Assembly: GCF_015207665.1 (NCBI RefSeq)
Contig: NZ_JADEWL010000019.1
Location: forward strand, 20,454-84,453
Direction of reading: 5' to 3'
From: Plectonema cf. radiosum LEGE 06105
Lineage (GTDB): Bacteria; Cyanobacteriota; Cyanobacteriia; Cyanobacteriales; Nostocaceae
DNA: 64,000 bases
The notes below the pieces were generated by a model, which was not told where the DNA came from, did no database searches, and saw nothing but the letters and a program-made list of their open reading frames with translations. The translations under genes were made by a program, and so were the position numbers. Of the stretch, positions 28,151 through 38,281 are shown in pieces. How positions within the stretch are numbered: the stretch's first letter is position 1; each line of letters starts with the position of its first letter.

Positions 28151-31100
28151 ACACCATTAAATCCACCGGAACCTGCAACTAAATTATCATTTCCATTAGT
28201 TCCAGATATTAATGTTCCTGTATCTTCTCCTATTTCTAGGTCAGCTAATACCGTATCTTCACGGAAAGCCAAATTCTGAATCCGGGTATCTTCTGCTGGT
28301 GGAACGTCAGCAACTTTAAATGCTGTCTCTGGAGTATTGAAATTAGCTAATAAGTACTCAGCAAATGCATCTTGTTCGGTACCGGAGTTAGCAAAACTAG
28401 ATTGTCCGGGGTCGAATAAGGTGGGGTCAATAGCCGCGTCGATAGTACCATTGAGGTTGAGGTCTGTACTCGTTTCCCCAATTAAATCAACTCGATTCGC
28501 AAAGGTGGGATTTGCTGTCACAAAATCAGCAAAAGGATAACCATCACCACCACTAGCTAGGAAACCAAGGGTGACAATCCGAATACCCCGGCTTGCATCT
28601 CCTTGGATTTCACCATCTTTGACCAAAGCCTCTTTGACGCTACCATCTTCATTGAGAATCGCAGCGTTTTGAATCCTTTCTCCTGCGGGTTGGGTTGCAT
28701 CAAAGCTGAAGGAAACACCACCAATTTGCGGGAATTGACCGGGGGTAGCACCTGGTGCTACTCCTGCTACACCATGTTCAAGAACTTGCTTTAATTGTTC
28801 TGGGGTTAGTGTAATTAAAGTTAAGTCGTTGTTAAATCTGAGCGCATTTTGAGCATCTGGTTGAGAAATACCACCGTCAGGTTTCCCAGATAATTCGTTT
28901 CCTTCGGGTGGAAGTTTTTGCGATTCAGTAGCACCGGGGGGTGTGACAATGCGTCCGATGTTATCGCGGATACCACCACCGTTTTTAATGGAAACAGCAA
29001 CCGCTGAATCTAAACCTTTAACGTAATCAAGGTTTGCATCTGCTGTTAAGTTACCCAAGTTGGTTTCTTCAGTCCGGACACTAGCGCGATCGCCATTCAA
29101 GAAAACATCGGTGATACCCAATACATTACCATCTTGCGCTTGAATTACTTCCCGTAAAGCATCGGTAATGGCTTTGATTTCTGGGTCTACTAAATCTTGA
29201 GCATTTAATGCTGCAACTCCTGCATCATCGGTAGCATAAGCACCACTGACATTGGGGTCAATACTATCAGTAATGATGTTACCTTCAGCATCAAAATCAA
29301 CTACCAAACGACCAACATACTTGTAATTACCGTCAGTATTTATCACCGCAACTGGTTTACCGTCAGCATCGGTTTTAAGAATGGGATAAACACCTTGAGC
29401 GGTATCTCCATCTCGCAGACGGTCGGTTTCGTCTACTAAGCGAGTGTTGGAACCACCAGCCATGATGATGTCTACATTTTTGAGCAAACCAGCCAATTGT
29501 TCTTCAATTGCGATTTGCTGCATATGAGACAGCAAGACAACTTTGTTGATATCGGGGTTTGCTTCGAGTAGCGCATCTACTGACTTTTGAATTTCCGCAG
29601 CCAAAGCAGCAATATCGGTGGGGTCTGTGGGGAGAATACCGACGTTACCAGGAGAAGAAATCCGCGCTAGTGTGGGAGTGGTTGCACCGACTACACCAAT
29701 TTTCTCATTGTTAACGGTAATTACGGTACTTTTAGCAATTTTACCGGGAATGGTACTAGCTTCTTGACCATCCGCAGTTACTAAAGGAGCTAAATCCGCG
29801 TTGGGTGTAAAGTCGAGGTTGGAACTCAAATAAGGGAAATTCGCACCGGGATAAGCACCATCCGGAGCAAGTACCGAGTTCACAAAACCTGTACCAAAAT
29901 CAAATTCATGATTACCAAAAGCAATCGCTTGGAAACCAAGTTCGTTTTGAATGATAATATCAGCGCGTCCTCTACCTTCTTTTCCTAACAAAGGAGCTAA
30001 AGATGGATCTGCTGCTGCGTTTAAGAATAAACCAGGAATGTAAGCGTCACCGGAAGATAAAAGCAGAGTATTTTCGTAATCTACATTTCCATCATTATCA
30101 GCATCTTGATTTTTCAACGCATTCAACACAGCACTAAAGCGGGGTGCGTCATCAAGTGCAGAAATACCTGCTTCTTGGTCTGCTGCGTGGAGTAGTTGTA
30201 GTGTGAAATTGGGAACGTCAATATTATAAAGTGTCGTTGTGTTGCTCACTTCATTTGCAACTGCCAACACCGGATTACCATTCGGACTTTCCGCAGCGGA
30301 GATAAACTTAAATCCTTCGGGAGAAATATCACCTTCGGTACGAATGTACTGGACAAATTTCGGTGCTGCGGGGTTGCTGAGGTCGTAAACCATAACACCA
30401 CCACCAGCACGTTCTAAACCAACGAATCCGTAAGTCTTGCCGTTAATTACACCAACGGTTGCAGCTTCTGGTTCTGGTCCTTTGTTGTCGGAACGGTTAT
30501 CAAATTCTTCAGGGTCTCCGTCGTTAGCATTGAAGAATTCAGGAGTCAGTTCTGCGGTAATTTGTTCTAGTTGGTCTCCACTATCGAATACTAAATTACC
30601 TTGGTCATCCCAAATTGAGAAGGAACGACCACCAAAAGCATACAATTGATCGTAGTCGCCATCACCGTCTGTATCACCGAGGGTATTTGTAATTAGCAAA
30701 CGACCAAGATTGGCATTATTTTTCAACTCCGCAGCATTGGGGAAAGCGGTAGGGTCTAAAATAACTGCATTATTGCCAATTCTGACTTCTTCGTTAAAAA
30801 TGTCTCCCTCGTCATCATTAGGAGCTGGAAGAATGTCATCACCTGTGGGACGGATGCGTGCATCCCCTTCATTCGCGGTGAGGTAGTAAGTTTTACCATC
30901 AGCTTCAAAGGAAGCAATACTATCTGGTTGATACATCCCGAAGATGGGCCAGTTTTGGATGTTAATTTTACCACCACCACCGCTGCTGCCATCAACATCG
31001 CGATCGCTAGCATCTAGACCATTTCCTGGTAAGCTGTGGTCTTTATAACCTAAAGGTAAAACATCTGTTACCGTCGCAGTCGCGATATCAAGAACAGCGA

Positions 31101-34100
31101 TCGCGTTATTTTCTTGTAGAGTTACAAATGCTTTGGTACCGTCGGGAGAAACTGCAATGTATTCTGGTTCTAAATCTTGAGCAACTGTTGCACCAGGTCC
31201 AAAAATGCGGACTCCACTATCAATTAACCCTTGCTTTTGGTTATTAAAGCCAGTAAAACCAGCAGTAGTTACAGTTGCGTTGGCAATTCCACCAGAGATA
31301 TCAATGATACTAATAGAACCTTCTGGGTCAATAGTATAATCTTCATTGGGTTCACCTTCGTTAGCAACCAAGATTTTGGTACCATCAGGAGTAAAGGTGA
31401 GCATATCCGGAAGCGCACCAACTACAACGGAACGTTGGAATACACCGTCGGTGTTGTAGAATGCAACTAAACCAGGGTCTTGCGGGGTATTGGCTTCAAC
31501 TGCTACAGCTACGATACCATTTTTCACTGCAACGCTATTAACACCACCACCAATAGTAGTGATATCAATTTCACCAAACTTTGTAGGATTAACTGGGTCA
31601 GTAATATCGATAATTTCTACAGTATCCCCAGTAGTGACGAACAAACGTTGGGTTGTGGGGTCATGGGCAACAATTTCTGCACCATTGCCAGTAAAAGTAC
31701 TGATTTTACTGAGATTAATTTTTGGGATGTCCATGTTTTTAGGAATTGTTAAACTTGCAACTAATGGGTCGTGGTCACTAGCTCTTTGAGTAGTTTCCGC
31801 AAATTCAGAGTTTAAGTGTACGATATCCAACTCCGCATTAGCTAAATTATCACTAACTAAAATATGATCCAAGGATTGGGAATTACCTTGGAAGTTGAAA
31901 GTGTAACGTTCGTTTTCTGGCACAGTTTCTGTTAAGTTTGTCAAGCTCTCTGCCAAGGTTTCTACAGGAGAGACAAATTCAAACTCGTTCAAGTCACCGA
32001 CTACAACGATATTAGCGTTTGCGTCTGCTGCTAAAATTTCATCCACGTAACCTTTAACAGCTTGCGCTTGCGCTTGACGTTCATCAAGACTGCCGTTAAC
32101 TGCAACTTCTTCTTGACGTTCTTCAAAAGGCTGCTGTACACCCAAAATTGGAGCGCTACCACCTTTGGAAGAGAAGTGATTGTTAACAACCGTAACTTCT
32201 TCGTCGTTGAAAGTAAATTTAGCGACTAATGGTAAGCGACTACCAGCGAACGCATCGTCTTCAATTGTTTCAACTGAACCATCTACAAGACTTACGCGCT
32301 CTGGATTGTAGAGGAAAGCAGTCCGAATATTTCCACCAGGTTGACCGCCGCTAGTATTATTACCAATAAAGGTGTTGTCGATAAAACTATATGTCGGACC
32401 ACCATTTGCTGCAATTTCATCTACTAGCTTTTGTAAAGTATCGCTAGCAGAAGTTACACCATCATCCGCAGAACCAGTATTATCCTGAACTTCCTGTAAA
32501 CCGATGATGTCAGGAGCTTTTAAGTTATTGACGATTTGATTTGCGATCGCGTTAAATCTTCCATCTGCAATATCTGTATCCCCATCATTATCATTGGGAT
32601 CGAGATTCAAAACGTTGTAGCTAGCAACTGTCAGCTTATCTGCATCACCTTCGATAGTTGTGGTTTTTGGTTGGATAGTTGAAGGAGTAACAGTAAACGG
32701 CTGAGTTGGGAAAATTTCAAAGTTACCGAAACTATAACCAACAACCCCGGTAACATCTCCTAATTTTGCTCCAGTATCTACTTGAGGAATAGTAAATCCT
32801 GGTAAAATTCCGGTATCTTGTTGAATTTGGACTCTTTCGGGATTAAAATCATCGGGACTGATATTCAAAGTACCGCGTTGGCTAATTCCTGTAGCACCCG
32901 CACCATTATCTACAACCGTGAAAATCTCCCCAAAACGGTTGGTACCAGAAACAGCAACAGCATCTTTCGCTGTCACTAGCATTGCTTCTAACGACTCAAA
33001 GAAATCAATCCCATCGGTATTTGGATCGAAGCTAGTAAAAGCATCATCATCAATATTTTCAGTTGGAGGAATTCTCCCACCTGCACCGATGATTGTGGCA
33101 GCAGGAAGCGCATTACCACTAGATTTGATAGTTATAACAGGATTTCCACCAATTTGAGTTGTGGAAAGGTTGCCAGTGCTAGCACCACCAGGAAAGAATT
33201 CGCTAACTGTACCGCTAACTTCGATATCATCACCAATTGCTACTGTGGGAGCAGAATTAGTAAAAACAAAAATAGCATCGGAAGTTGCATTGTTATTATC
33301 TCCTGTAGAGTCTTGGAGATAAAAACCGTTAGTATCTACTGCGGTAACAATCCCTGTAGTAGTTACAGATTGACCTACAAGTGGTGAAGTGTGAGCAGCA
33401 CCTTGGATGTCGTAGATTGGAGTAATGGAATCTTCGGTACCAGTAGTAAAGTTCCAAGTACTGTTACCCGAAATTCCCGCAAAGTCATTTCCTGCTGTAT
33501 CTTCAATAGCTCCCGCATCAATCTCTACATAAAAACTAGTTGAAGCTGCGAGGTTATTTGTAGGATTAATAGTTACAGTATCGCCGCTAACGGTAATTGC
33601 TGGGGAAGTTGCAACATCAAAGGCTTCTACTACAGAACCATCGGAGCTACTCTTGATAACAATATTACCCGTACCCTTTTGGACGCTTTCGTTGAATTTG
33701 ATTGTTAAATCGGCATCAATTACAGCATTCGTTGCCTCGTCTGCTGGAGTTAGAGGTGTTGTAGCATTAAGTTCTGGAGCAGTTGTATCGTTATTATTGG
33801 AGCCACCAGAAAATGTCTGTGATGCGTTAACACTACCCTTGGTATTGCTACCATTAACAACAACCCAACTAAAATCTGAGTCTTCACTACCAGTCCCTTG
33901 TAATTGCAAAGAACTATTTACAGGAGTTGAACCTACTTGAACAACACCAATATCAATACTTGTCATTCCATCCGCAGGACCACCAACCGCAATGAAAGTT
34001 CCTTCGTAACTGAGGAACTGTACTACAGTATTATTATTGTCTACCAAAGCGATACCATCTGGCGCTCCATTTTGAATGCCACTGATATCAACAGCAACTG

Positions 34101-34296
34101 TACCAAAACCATTGCTTTGGTCAGTAATTGTACCACTTAAATTGGTAGTATTGTAACTTCCTCCACCGTTTCCGTTATAGAGAACAATTGACCAACCTGT
34201 AAGGTCAGTTCCCGCAGCACCAGCAATTTCGATAAATTCATTGCTATCGCTACCGTCATTGTCGTAATGAAACTCGTTAATAAATACAGTCGCCAC
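27604..34296 (-). CDS. Giant nuclease plus 5'-nucleotidase fusion with LTD, RTX
   Basis: 2230 residues. In order: lamin-tail domain (1-165; VFINEFHYDNDGSDSNEFIE); bacterial Ig-like domain (about 170-290); OB-like region of NucH/ExeM-type nucleases (about 290-400); EEP nuclease (about 550-855; ASYNVLNLDP, GLQEVQD, VVGDLNEF, ASDHDPLVASL); choice-of-anchor-I-like beta-propeller (about 865-1360; repeated VSPDGTKAFVT patterns); UshA-type 5'-nucleotidase with metallophosphatase (from about 1365; LLHAADQE, LLSSGDAY, FGNHEFDFG) and C-terminal nucleotidase domain (to about 2000; NGGGIRDNIG, GDGYPF); shared RTX module (about 2040-2230). It could cut extracellular DNA or RNA to nucleotides and then release phosphate and nucleoside. 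The start is GTG at 34294-34296 with AGGAG ten bases upstream. No Sec signal. A Pho-like pair lies 520 bases upstream. Confidence 0.9.
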   Translation of the reverse strand: MATVFINEFHYDNDGSDSNEFIEIAGAAGTDLTGWSIVLYNGNGGGSYNTTNLSGTITDQSNGFGTVAVDISGIQNGAPDGIALVDNNNTVVQFLSYEGTFIAVGGPADGMTSIDIGVVQVGSTPVNSSLQLQGTGSEDSDFSWVVVNGSNTKGSVNASQTFSGGSNNNDTTAPELNATTPLTPADEATNAVIDADLTIKFNESVQKGTGNIVIKSSSDGSVVEAFDVATSPAITVSGDTVTINPTNNLAASTSFYVEIDAGAIEDTAGNDFAGISGNSTWNFTTGTEDSITPIYDIQGAAHTSPLVGQSVTTTGIVTAVDTNGFYLQDSTGDNNNATSDAIFVFTNSAPTVAIGDDIEVSGTVSEFFPGGASTGNLSTTQIGGNPVITIKSSGNALPAATIIGAGGRIPPTENIDDDAFTSFDPNTDGIDFFESLEAMLVTAKDAVAVSGTNRFGEIFTVVDNGAGATGISQRGTLNISPDDFNPERVQIQQDTGILPGFTIPQVDTGAKLGDVTGVVGYSFGNFEIFPTQPFTVTPSTIQPKTTTIEGDADKLTVASYNVLNLDPNDNDGDTDIADGRFNAIANQIVNNLKAPDIIGLQEVQDNTGSADDGVTSASDTLQKLVDEIAANGGPTYSFIDNTFIGNNTSGGQPGGNIRTAFLYNPERVSLVDGSVETIEDDAFAGSRLPLVAKFTFNDEEVTVVNNHFSSKGGSAPILGVQQPFEERQEEVAVNGSLDERQAQAQAVKGYVDEILAADANANIVVVGDLNEFEFVSPVETLAESLTNLTETVPENERYTFNFQGNSQSLDHILVSDNLANAELDIVHLNSEFAETTQRASDHDPLVASLTIPKNMDIPKINLSKISTFTGNGAEIVAHDPTTQRLFVTTGDTVEIIDITDPVNPTKFGEIDITTIGGGVNSVAVKNGIVAVAVEANTPQDPGLVAFYNTDGVFQRSVVVGALPDMLTFTPDGTKILVANEGEPNEDYTIDPEGSISIIDISGGIANATVTTAGFTGFNNQKQGLIDSGVRIFGPGATVAQDLEPEYIAVSPDGTKAFVTLQENNAIAVLDIATATVTDVLPLGYKDHSLPGNGLDASDRDVDGSSGGGGKINIQNWPIFGMYQPDSIASFEADGKTYYLTANEGDARIRPTGDDILPAPNDDEGDIFNEEVRIGNNAVILDPTAFPNAAELKNNANLGRLLITNTLGDTDGDGDYDQLYAFGGRSFSIWDDQGNLVFDSGDQLEQITAELTPEFFNANDGDPEEFDNRSDNKGPEPEAATVGVINGKTYGFVGLERAGGGVMVYDLSNPAAPKFVQYIRTEGDISPEGFKFISAAESPNGNPVLAVANEVSNTTTLYNIDVPNFTLQLLHAADQEAGISALDDAPRFSAVLNALKNQDADNDGNVDYENTLLLSSGDAYIPGLFLNAAADPSLAPLLGKEGRGRADIIIQNELGFQAIAFGNHEFDFGTGFVNSVLAPDGAYPGANFPYLSSNLDFTPNADLAPLVTADGQEASTIPGKIAKSTVITVNNEKIGVVGATTPTLARISSPGNVGILPTDPTDIAALAAEIQKSVDALLEANPDINKVVLLSHMQQIAIEEQLAGLLKNVDIIMAGGSNTRLVDETDRLRDGDTAQGVYPILKTDADGKPVAVINTDGNYKYVGRLVVDFDAEGNIITDSIDPNVSGAYATDDAGVAALNAQDLVDPEIKAITDALREVIQAQDGNVLGITDVFLNGDRASVRTEETNLGNLTADANLDYVKGLDSAVAVSIKNGGGIRDNIGRIVTPPGATESQKLPPEGNELSGKPDGGISQPDAQNALRFNNDLTLITLTPEQLKQVLEHGVAGVAPGATPGQFPQIGGVSFSFDATQPAGERIQNAAILNEDGSVKEALVKDGEIQGDASRGIRIVTLGFLASGGDGYPFADFVTANPTFANRVDLIGETSTDLNLNGTIDAAIDPTLFDPGQSSFANSGTEQDAFAEYLLANFNTPETAFKVADVPPAEDTRIQNLAFREDTVLADLEIGEDTGTLISGTNGNDNLVAGSGGFNGVRDTVFTGAGNDEVDLTLGGGNNRVNAGSSDDLIFVSRQDRVFGGVGNDEFDATEGMGGNRMSGGEGDDIFFLGMNDRALGGAGDDKFFVQSGGDNILSGGQGADQFWIVSAELPEAANTIIDFEIGTDVIGILGSADLGIDASTLELNVVDGNTEIGFAGNTLAILNNVTGFNVSNSVVFS

Positions 34297-34818
34297 TAAA
34301 AAGCTTCTCCTAATTAATAGTTATACGAAAAGATGCCAAGTTTTCCAAATCACCCAACTAAATTGATGCATTCAAATAGATATAAATCAAACTAGTTGAA
34401 AAGTAATTTGGTCAATCAAGAAGACTCTCTCGTGATGAAAAATTACTCAAATATATATGTCTCATTTTCTCGCTACTACCATCTCAGAATTAACTAGAAT
34501 TGGTATCCGTATTTTCTGAATTAAAAATCTATTTTGCTCGAGTATTGTTTCATATCATCAGCATTATTACCAGTATCCTGCTTTACATCCACAATTAATT
34601 TATTTGAGTTACTCAAAACCTTGTTTATCACAAGTCCAGCACGCACGATTCCAGTTTTATGAGACATAGAATTTGTTTGCTAATTAACTACTTGAAGCAT
34701 TTATTTTTAACTCAGAATCTCTTCTCAGAGTTTTTTCTGGTTTTACTCAATAACCGTGTAAATGTTAATACCTACATTTTAAATGCTAAGAAAAGTGTAT
34801 TAAAAAATAAACCATTTT

Positions 34819-34837
34819 AGGTTAAGTTTTGGTTAAA
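34819..34837 (-). promoter_or_regulatory. Pho-box-like pair, distant from the nuclease gene
   Basis: Minus-strand TTTAACCA (34830-34837) and CTTAACCT (34819-34826) start 11 bases apart; the second is the exact consensus octamer. It is about 520 bases upstream of the GTG start, so it would imply a long untranslated leader. No other minus-strand gene lies nearer. Confidence 0.65.
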
Positions 34838-35009
34838 CAAATAACGTTTAATTATTTTTTTGTTTGGCAGTTTAGATAATACCAATTTTTTTGACTTTGT
34901 ATTTTAAATATTAATTAGATAGATATTTTTATTGAATTTCAAATATTTCAAAACAAGAGTTTGATATCCTGTTGATAACATCACAAACTATTGATATATA
35001 ATGTTAGGA

Positions 35010-35335
35010 AATATTAGACTCGGATTTGCAATATCTACCCTCAGACGGTCATCCTGGGCGGCAGTTGCTAAAACGGCTGTGTTTCCCGACGCGAGTTGTT
35101 CATGGGGGAAAACCCCAAGACCACACTCGCTCCGCAACGCACTGCCTCGGCTATACAAGCAAAGCCCACGGAGGTGGGCTAATTAAGTCAGCGGTACACC
35201 GTGCAAGCCTGCGCTGTGGAACTTTCCCCAATGCATATTCAACGGTATAAGATAAGAAGAAAGCCATACCCAAACTTTTCCCCAGTTTGGAGGCGCTTAA
35301 CGAGTCATATGAAGAACCCGGCTTAACCGAATATT
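35010..35335. repeat. GC-rich palindromic element, possible mobile-element remnant
   Basis: Base composition changes sharply from AT-rich to GC-rich here. The stretch holds several hairpins: GGGGGAAAACCCC (about 35103-35116), AGCCCACGGAGGTGGGCT (about 35163-35180) and CCAAACTTTTCCCCAGTTTGG (about 35269-35290, its arms CCAAACT and AGTTTGG), and ends near AAGAACCCGGCTTAACCG. It has no credible protein. It may be a dispersed non-coding repeat or the end of an IS200/IS605-type element with its structured RNA; I cannot decide. Confidence 0.45.
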
Positions 35336-36016
35336 TATTTTTATTTAAATGTAAATTATTTTACATTATAAATTTTTATTTCAAGAAATAAAATCACCTC
35401 AACTTCTTAATTAAATAGCTATCAAAGGTTTCAAAATTTTGTCTGCAAAAAATAAATCTTAACCACGTAGAGCGATGTATAAATTTTTTATAAAGTAGTT
35501 TAATTTAAATTTAATTGCTGCTGTTGGATGTTATGGTACTAATTGTATAAATACTGATATTAAGTAAAAGCTAGTGGATAAGCTATGAAAATTAATGAGT
35601 AAGTTTGGTTTTTGAAAAGTGAATTTACCACTTGTGTGGAACTTTATTATTGCAGTTTTCGGTAATGTCAATTAGTCAGGTAATCTGTTACTTTTAACAG
35701 TGTGAAAGATTAATTAGCAACAGCATCTATGTTTCATCTATTCGCATCAGGCTTTGCATTTTCTAGCAGTTATTAATCAATTCTATCAAAAAAATTCTGT
35801 AGCAAAAGAGTTTAATTGATGATTTTAGAGTTGGACTGAGATAGTTTCTATCATCCAGTCTTTCTAGAGTCTGGTTTGGCTAAAGTTATTTACAGTATTT
35901 TAACGATAAATGTCGATTTAAATCGACGTGCATTGATTGGATTTTACATCTAAAACGTGTGATTTTGCGCTGTCAATTATATCAATTTTCAAGATTATTA
36001 TAGATTGTTTGTAGCT

Positions 36017-38281
36017 ATGACAATGGAAACTCTAGACAATATTGAAAAAATTGAAGAAATAGATATTCAAAAATATTTCCAGGTTCTCAAACGTCGGTGG
36101 TTACCTGCGTTGGGAGTTTGTGCGCTGACGGTGGCGGGAACATCATTGTATGCACTTTCACGCAAACCGACCTATAGAGCAGAAGGAAGTGTAATGATTA
36201 AGAGTAATCGGACTTCTTCTCTAACAGGAGTTTCGGAAGATTTAGGACGCTTGGAAGCATTAACTCAAAATAATAATCCTTTAGATACTCAAACACGTAT
36301 TGTTACATCAAATCCTGTACTTCAAGAAACAATTACCGCACTAAATCTTACAGATGAAAAAGGCGAAAGTTTGCCAATTTCCACTTTAGCTGGTCAATTG
36401 TATGTTGAAGGAATTAAGGGTAGTGATGTTTTATTAATTTCTTATACTGATGCAAATCCTGAAAAAGCAGCCAAAATTGTTAATACAGTTATCGATAAGT
36501 ATATTCAGCAAAATGTTTTAGCGAATCAAGGAGAAGCACAAACCGCACGCAAGTTTCTTTTGGAGCAATTACCAAAAGCAGAATCATCTGTGAAAAAAGC
36601 AGAATTAGAATTGCGACGATTTAAACAACAATATCGAATCATTGCTTTAGATGAAGAAGCTAATGCAGCAGTTGGGACAATTAATAAGTTAGAAGAACAA
36701 ATATCTCAAAATCAAGCTCAATTAGCGAATATAACTGCACGTTTAGCAACTTTACGGGCTGAAGCTCAGGTGGAACCACAACAAGCTGTGATATCGGCAC
36801 AGTTGAGTCAAACACCAGGAGTACAAAAAGTACTTGCTCAGTTACAGGAAGCAGAAAGTCAATTAGCGTTAGAGAAAACTCGTTTTAAATCGGGACACCC
36901 TAGTGTTGTTAGTTGGGAAGAAAAAGTTGCAGCTTTAAAAAATCTGCTCAATCAAAGAACAACGGATATTGCCGGTAATGAACAGCAAGTTCAACAGGGA
37001 AATTTACAATTAGGAGAACTCAGACAAGGTTTAATTGCAGAGATTACCCGTGTGGAAGCAGAGCGTGTCGGGTTGGAACAGCAGATTATTTCGCTGTCTA
37101 AGAAATTTTCTGCCTATAAACAACGAGCCGATTATCTACCGCAATTAGAACAAATCCAGCGTGAATTAGAACGTAGACTCAAAGCAGCGCAATCAACCTA
37201 TGAGACACTATTGACAAAAATTCAGGAAATTAACGTTGCAGAAAATCAAAAGATTCCCAATGCACGGATTATTTCCGCAGCTTTAGTACCTGATGTACCC
37301 CAGGGACCGCGTAAGATGCTATTTATCGTCGGTGGAGCTGCTGCGGGTGTCTTATTAGGTCTGATGGCAGCCTTTGGTTTAGACTTAATAGACCGCTCTG
37401 TTAAGACAGTTAAAGAAGCCAGAGCAGTTCTTAAATATACATTGCTTGGAGTGATTCCCGCAGTGGGTAAGCATAGCAAACATAGTTCTTCCGTTGCTGG
37501 GGTTAACAGACCTATTCCTCAAATTATCGGTAGAGATATTCCGGAATTTCCCGTAGGCAATGCTTATCAAATATTACAAGCTAACTTAAAATTCCTCTGT
37601 TCGGATACTCAGTTAAAAAGTATTGTGGTAACAAGTTCTGTTAGTAAAGAAGGAAAATCGGAAGTTGCAGCAAACCTCGCTGTAGCAATGGCGAGTACGG
37701 GAAGACGAGTATTGTTAGTGGATGCAGATATGCGTCACCCCATCCAGCATCATACTTGGGGGCTAACTAATGCGGTTGGTCTAAGTAATGTAATTATTGA
37801 TCGGCTGAATATTAATGCTGCTGTACAAGAGGTATTACCTAATTTAGATGTACTTTGTTCTGGTGTTGTACCTCCTAATCCCATTGCTCTGCTTGATTCT
37901 CAGCGAATGGCAACATTATTGGATAATTTTACGCAACAATATGATTTCGTTATTTTTGATACTCCAGCGGTAGTTGGAACAGCTGATGCAGCAATATTAA
38001 GTGACCTTACTGATGGTATTTTACTGGTTGTTCGTCCTGGTGTTGTTGATTTAGACAGTGCAAATGCAGCAAAAGAATATTTAACTCAGTCAAATCAGAA
38101 AGTTTTGGGGATAGTTGTTAATGGTTTGAATGTGAAAAACGAACCGAATAGCTATTTGTATTACACCAAGGAAGCGATAGAGTCGGTAACAAGTCCGAAT
38201 GAGTTTTCACCAATTAAACAAACTATGTTCAAGAAAATTCAAAAAAGCGAACTTTCTGAGTCTCAAGGAGAAAAATCATGA
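36017..38281 (+). CDS. Wzc/CpsD-type polysaccharide co-polymerase and tyrosine autokinase
   Basis: About 754 residues. An N-terminal Wzz chain-length domain has a membrane segment near residue 30 (WLPALGVCALTVAGTSLYAL). A long periplasmic coiled coil follows (about 190-420, rich in E, Q and L) with the GNVR-type end, then a second membrane segment (MLFIVGGAAAGVLLGLMAAF), then a cytoplasmic BY-kinase domain with Walker A-like SSVSKEGKSE, Walker A' LLVDADMRHP and a Walker B-like VIFDTPAV. Near the C-terminus NSYLYYTK holds the few tyrosines that could be phosphorylated. It controls chain length and export of a Wzy-type polysaccharide. The longest frame begins at TTG 36005; ATG 36017 or 36023 is more likely. 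It is the first gene of the cluster and overlaps the next by four bases (ATGA). Confidence 0.9.
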   Translation: MTMETLDNIEKIEEIDIQKYFQVLKRRWLPALGVCALTVAGTSLYALSRKPTYRAEGSVMIKSNRTSSLTGVSEDLGRLEALTQNNNPLDTQTRIVTSNPVLQETITALNLTDEKGESLPISTLAGQLYVEGIKGSDVLLISYTDANPEKAAKIVNTVIDKYIQQNVLANQGEAQTARKFLLEQLPKAESSVKKAELELRRFKQQYRIIALDEEANAAVGTINKLEEQISQNQAQLANITARLATLRAEAQVEPQQAVISAQLSQTPGVQKVLAQLQEAESQLALEKTRFKSGHPSVVSWEEKVAALKNLLNQRTTDIAGNEQQVQQGNLQLGELRQGLIAEITRVEAERVGLEQQIISLSKKFSAYKQRADYLPQLEQIQRELERRLKAAQSTYETLLTKIQEINVAENQKIPNARIISAALVPDVPQGPRKMLFIVGGAAAGVLLGLMAAFGLDLIDRSVKTVKEARAVLKYTLLGVIPAVGKHSKHSSSVAGVNRPIPQIIGRDIPEFPVGNAYQILQANLKFLCSDTQLKSIVVTSSVSKEGKSEVAANLAVAMASTGRRVLLVDADMRHPIQHHTWGLTNAVGLSNVIIDRLNINAAVQEVLPNLDVLCSGVVPPNPIALLDSQRMATLLDNFTQQYDFVIFDTPAVVGTADAAILSDLTDGILLVVRPGVVDLDSANAAKEYLTQSNQKVLGIVVNGLNVKNEPNSYLYYTKEAIESVTSPNEFSPIKQTMFKKIQKSELSESQGEKS

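Larger units (their letters stand above)
34297..36004. other. Long intergenic region between phosphatase island and polysaccharide cluster
   Basis: About 1.7 kb separates divergent genes. It contains a long AT-rich leader of the nuclease gene, a Pho-like pair (34819-34837), a GC-rich palindromic element (about 35010-35335) and an AT-rich stretch before the tyrosine kinase gene. I see no gene; frames at 35001-35250 lie in the GC-rich element. Confidence 0.6.

Noticed and set aside
35001..35250. Two overlapping plus-strand frames of 61 and 74 residues
   Set aside because: They lie in the GC-rich structured block and have the look of translated hairpins, without homology that I recognise.
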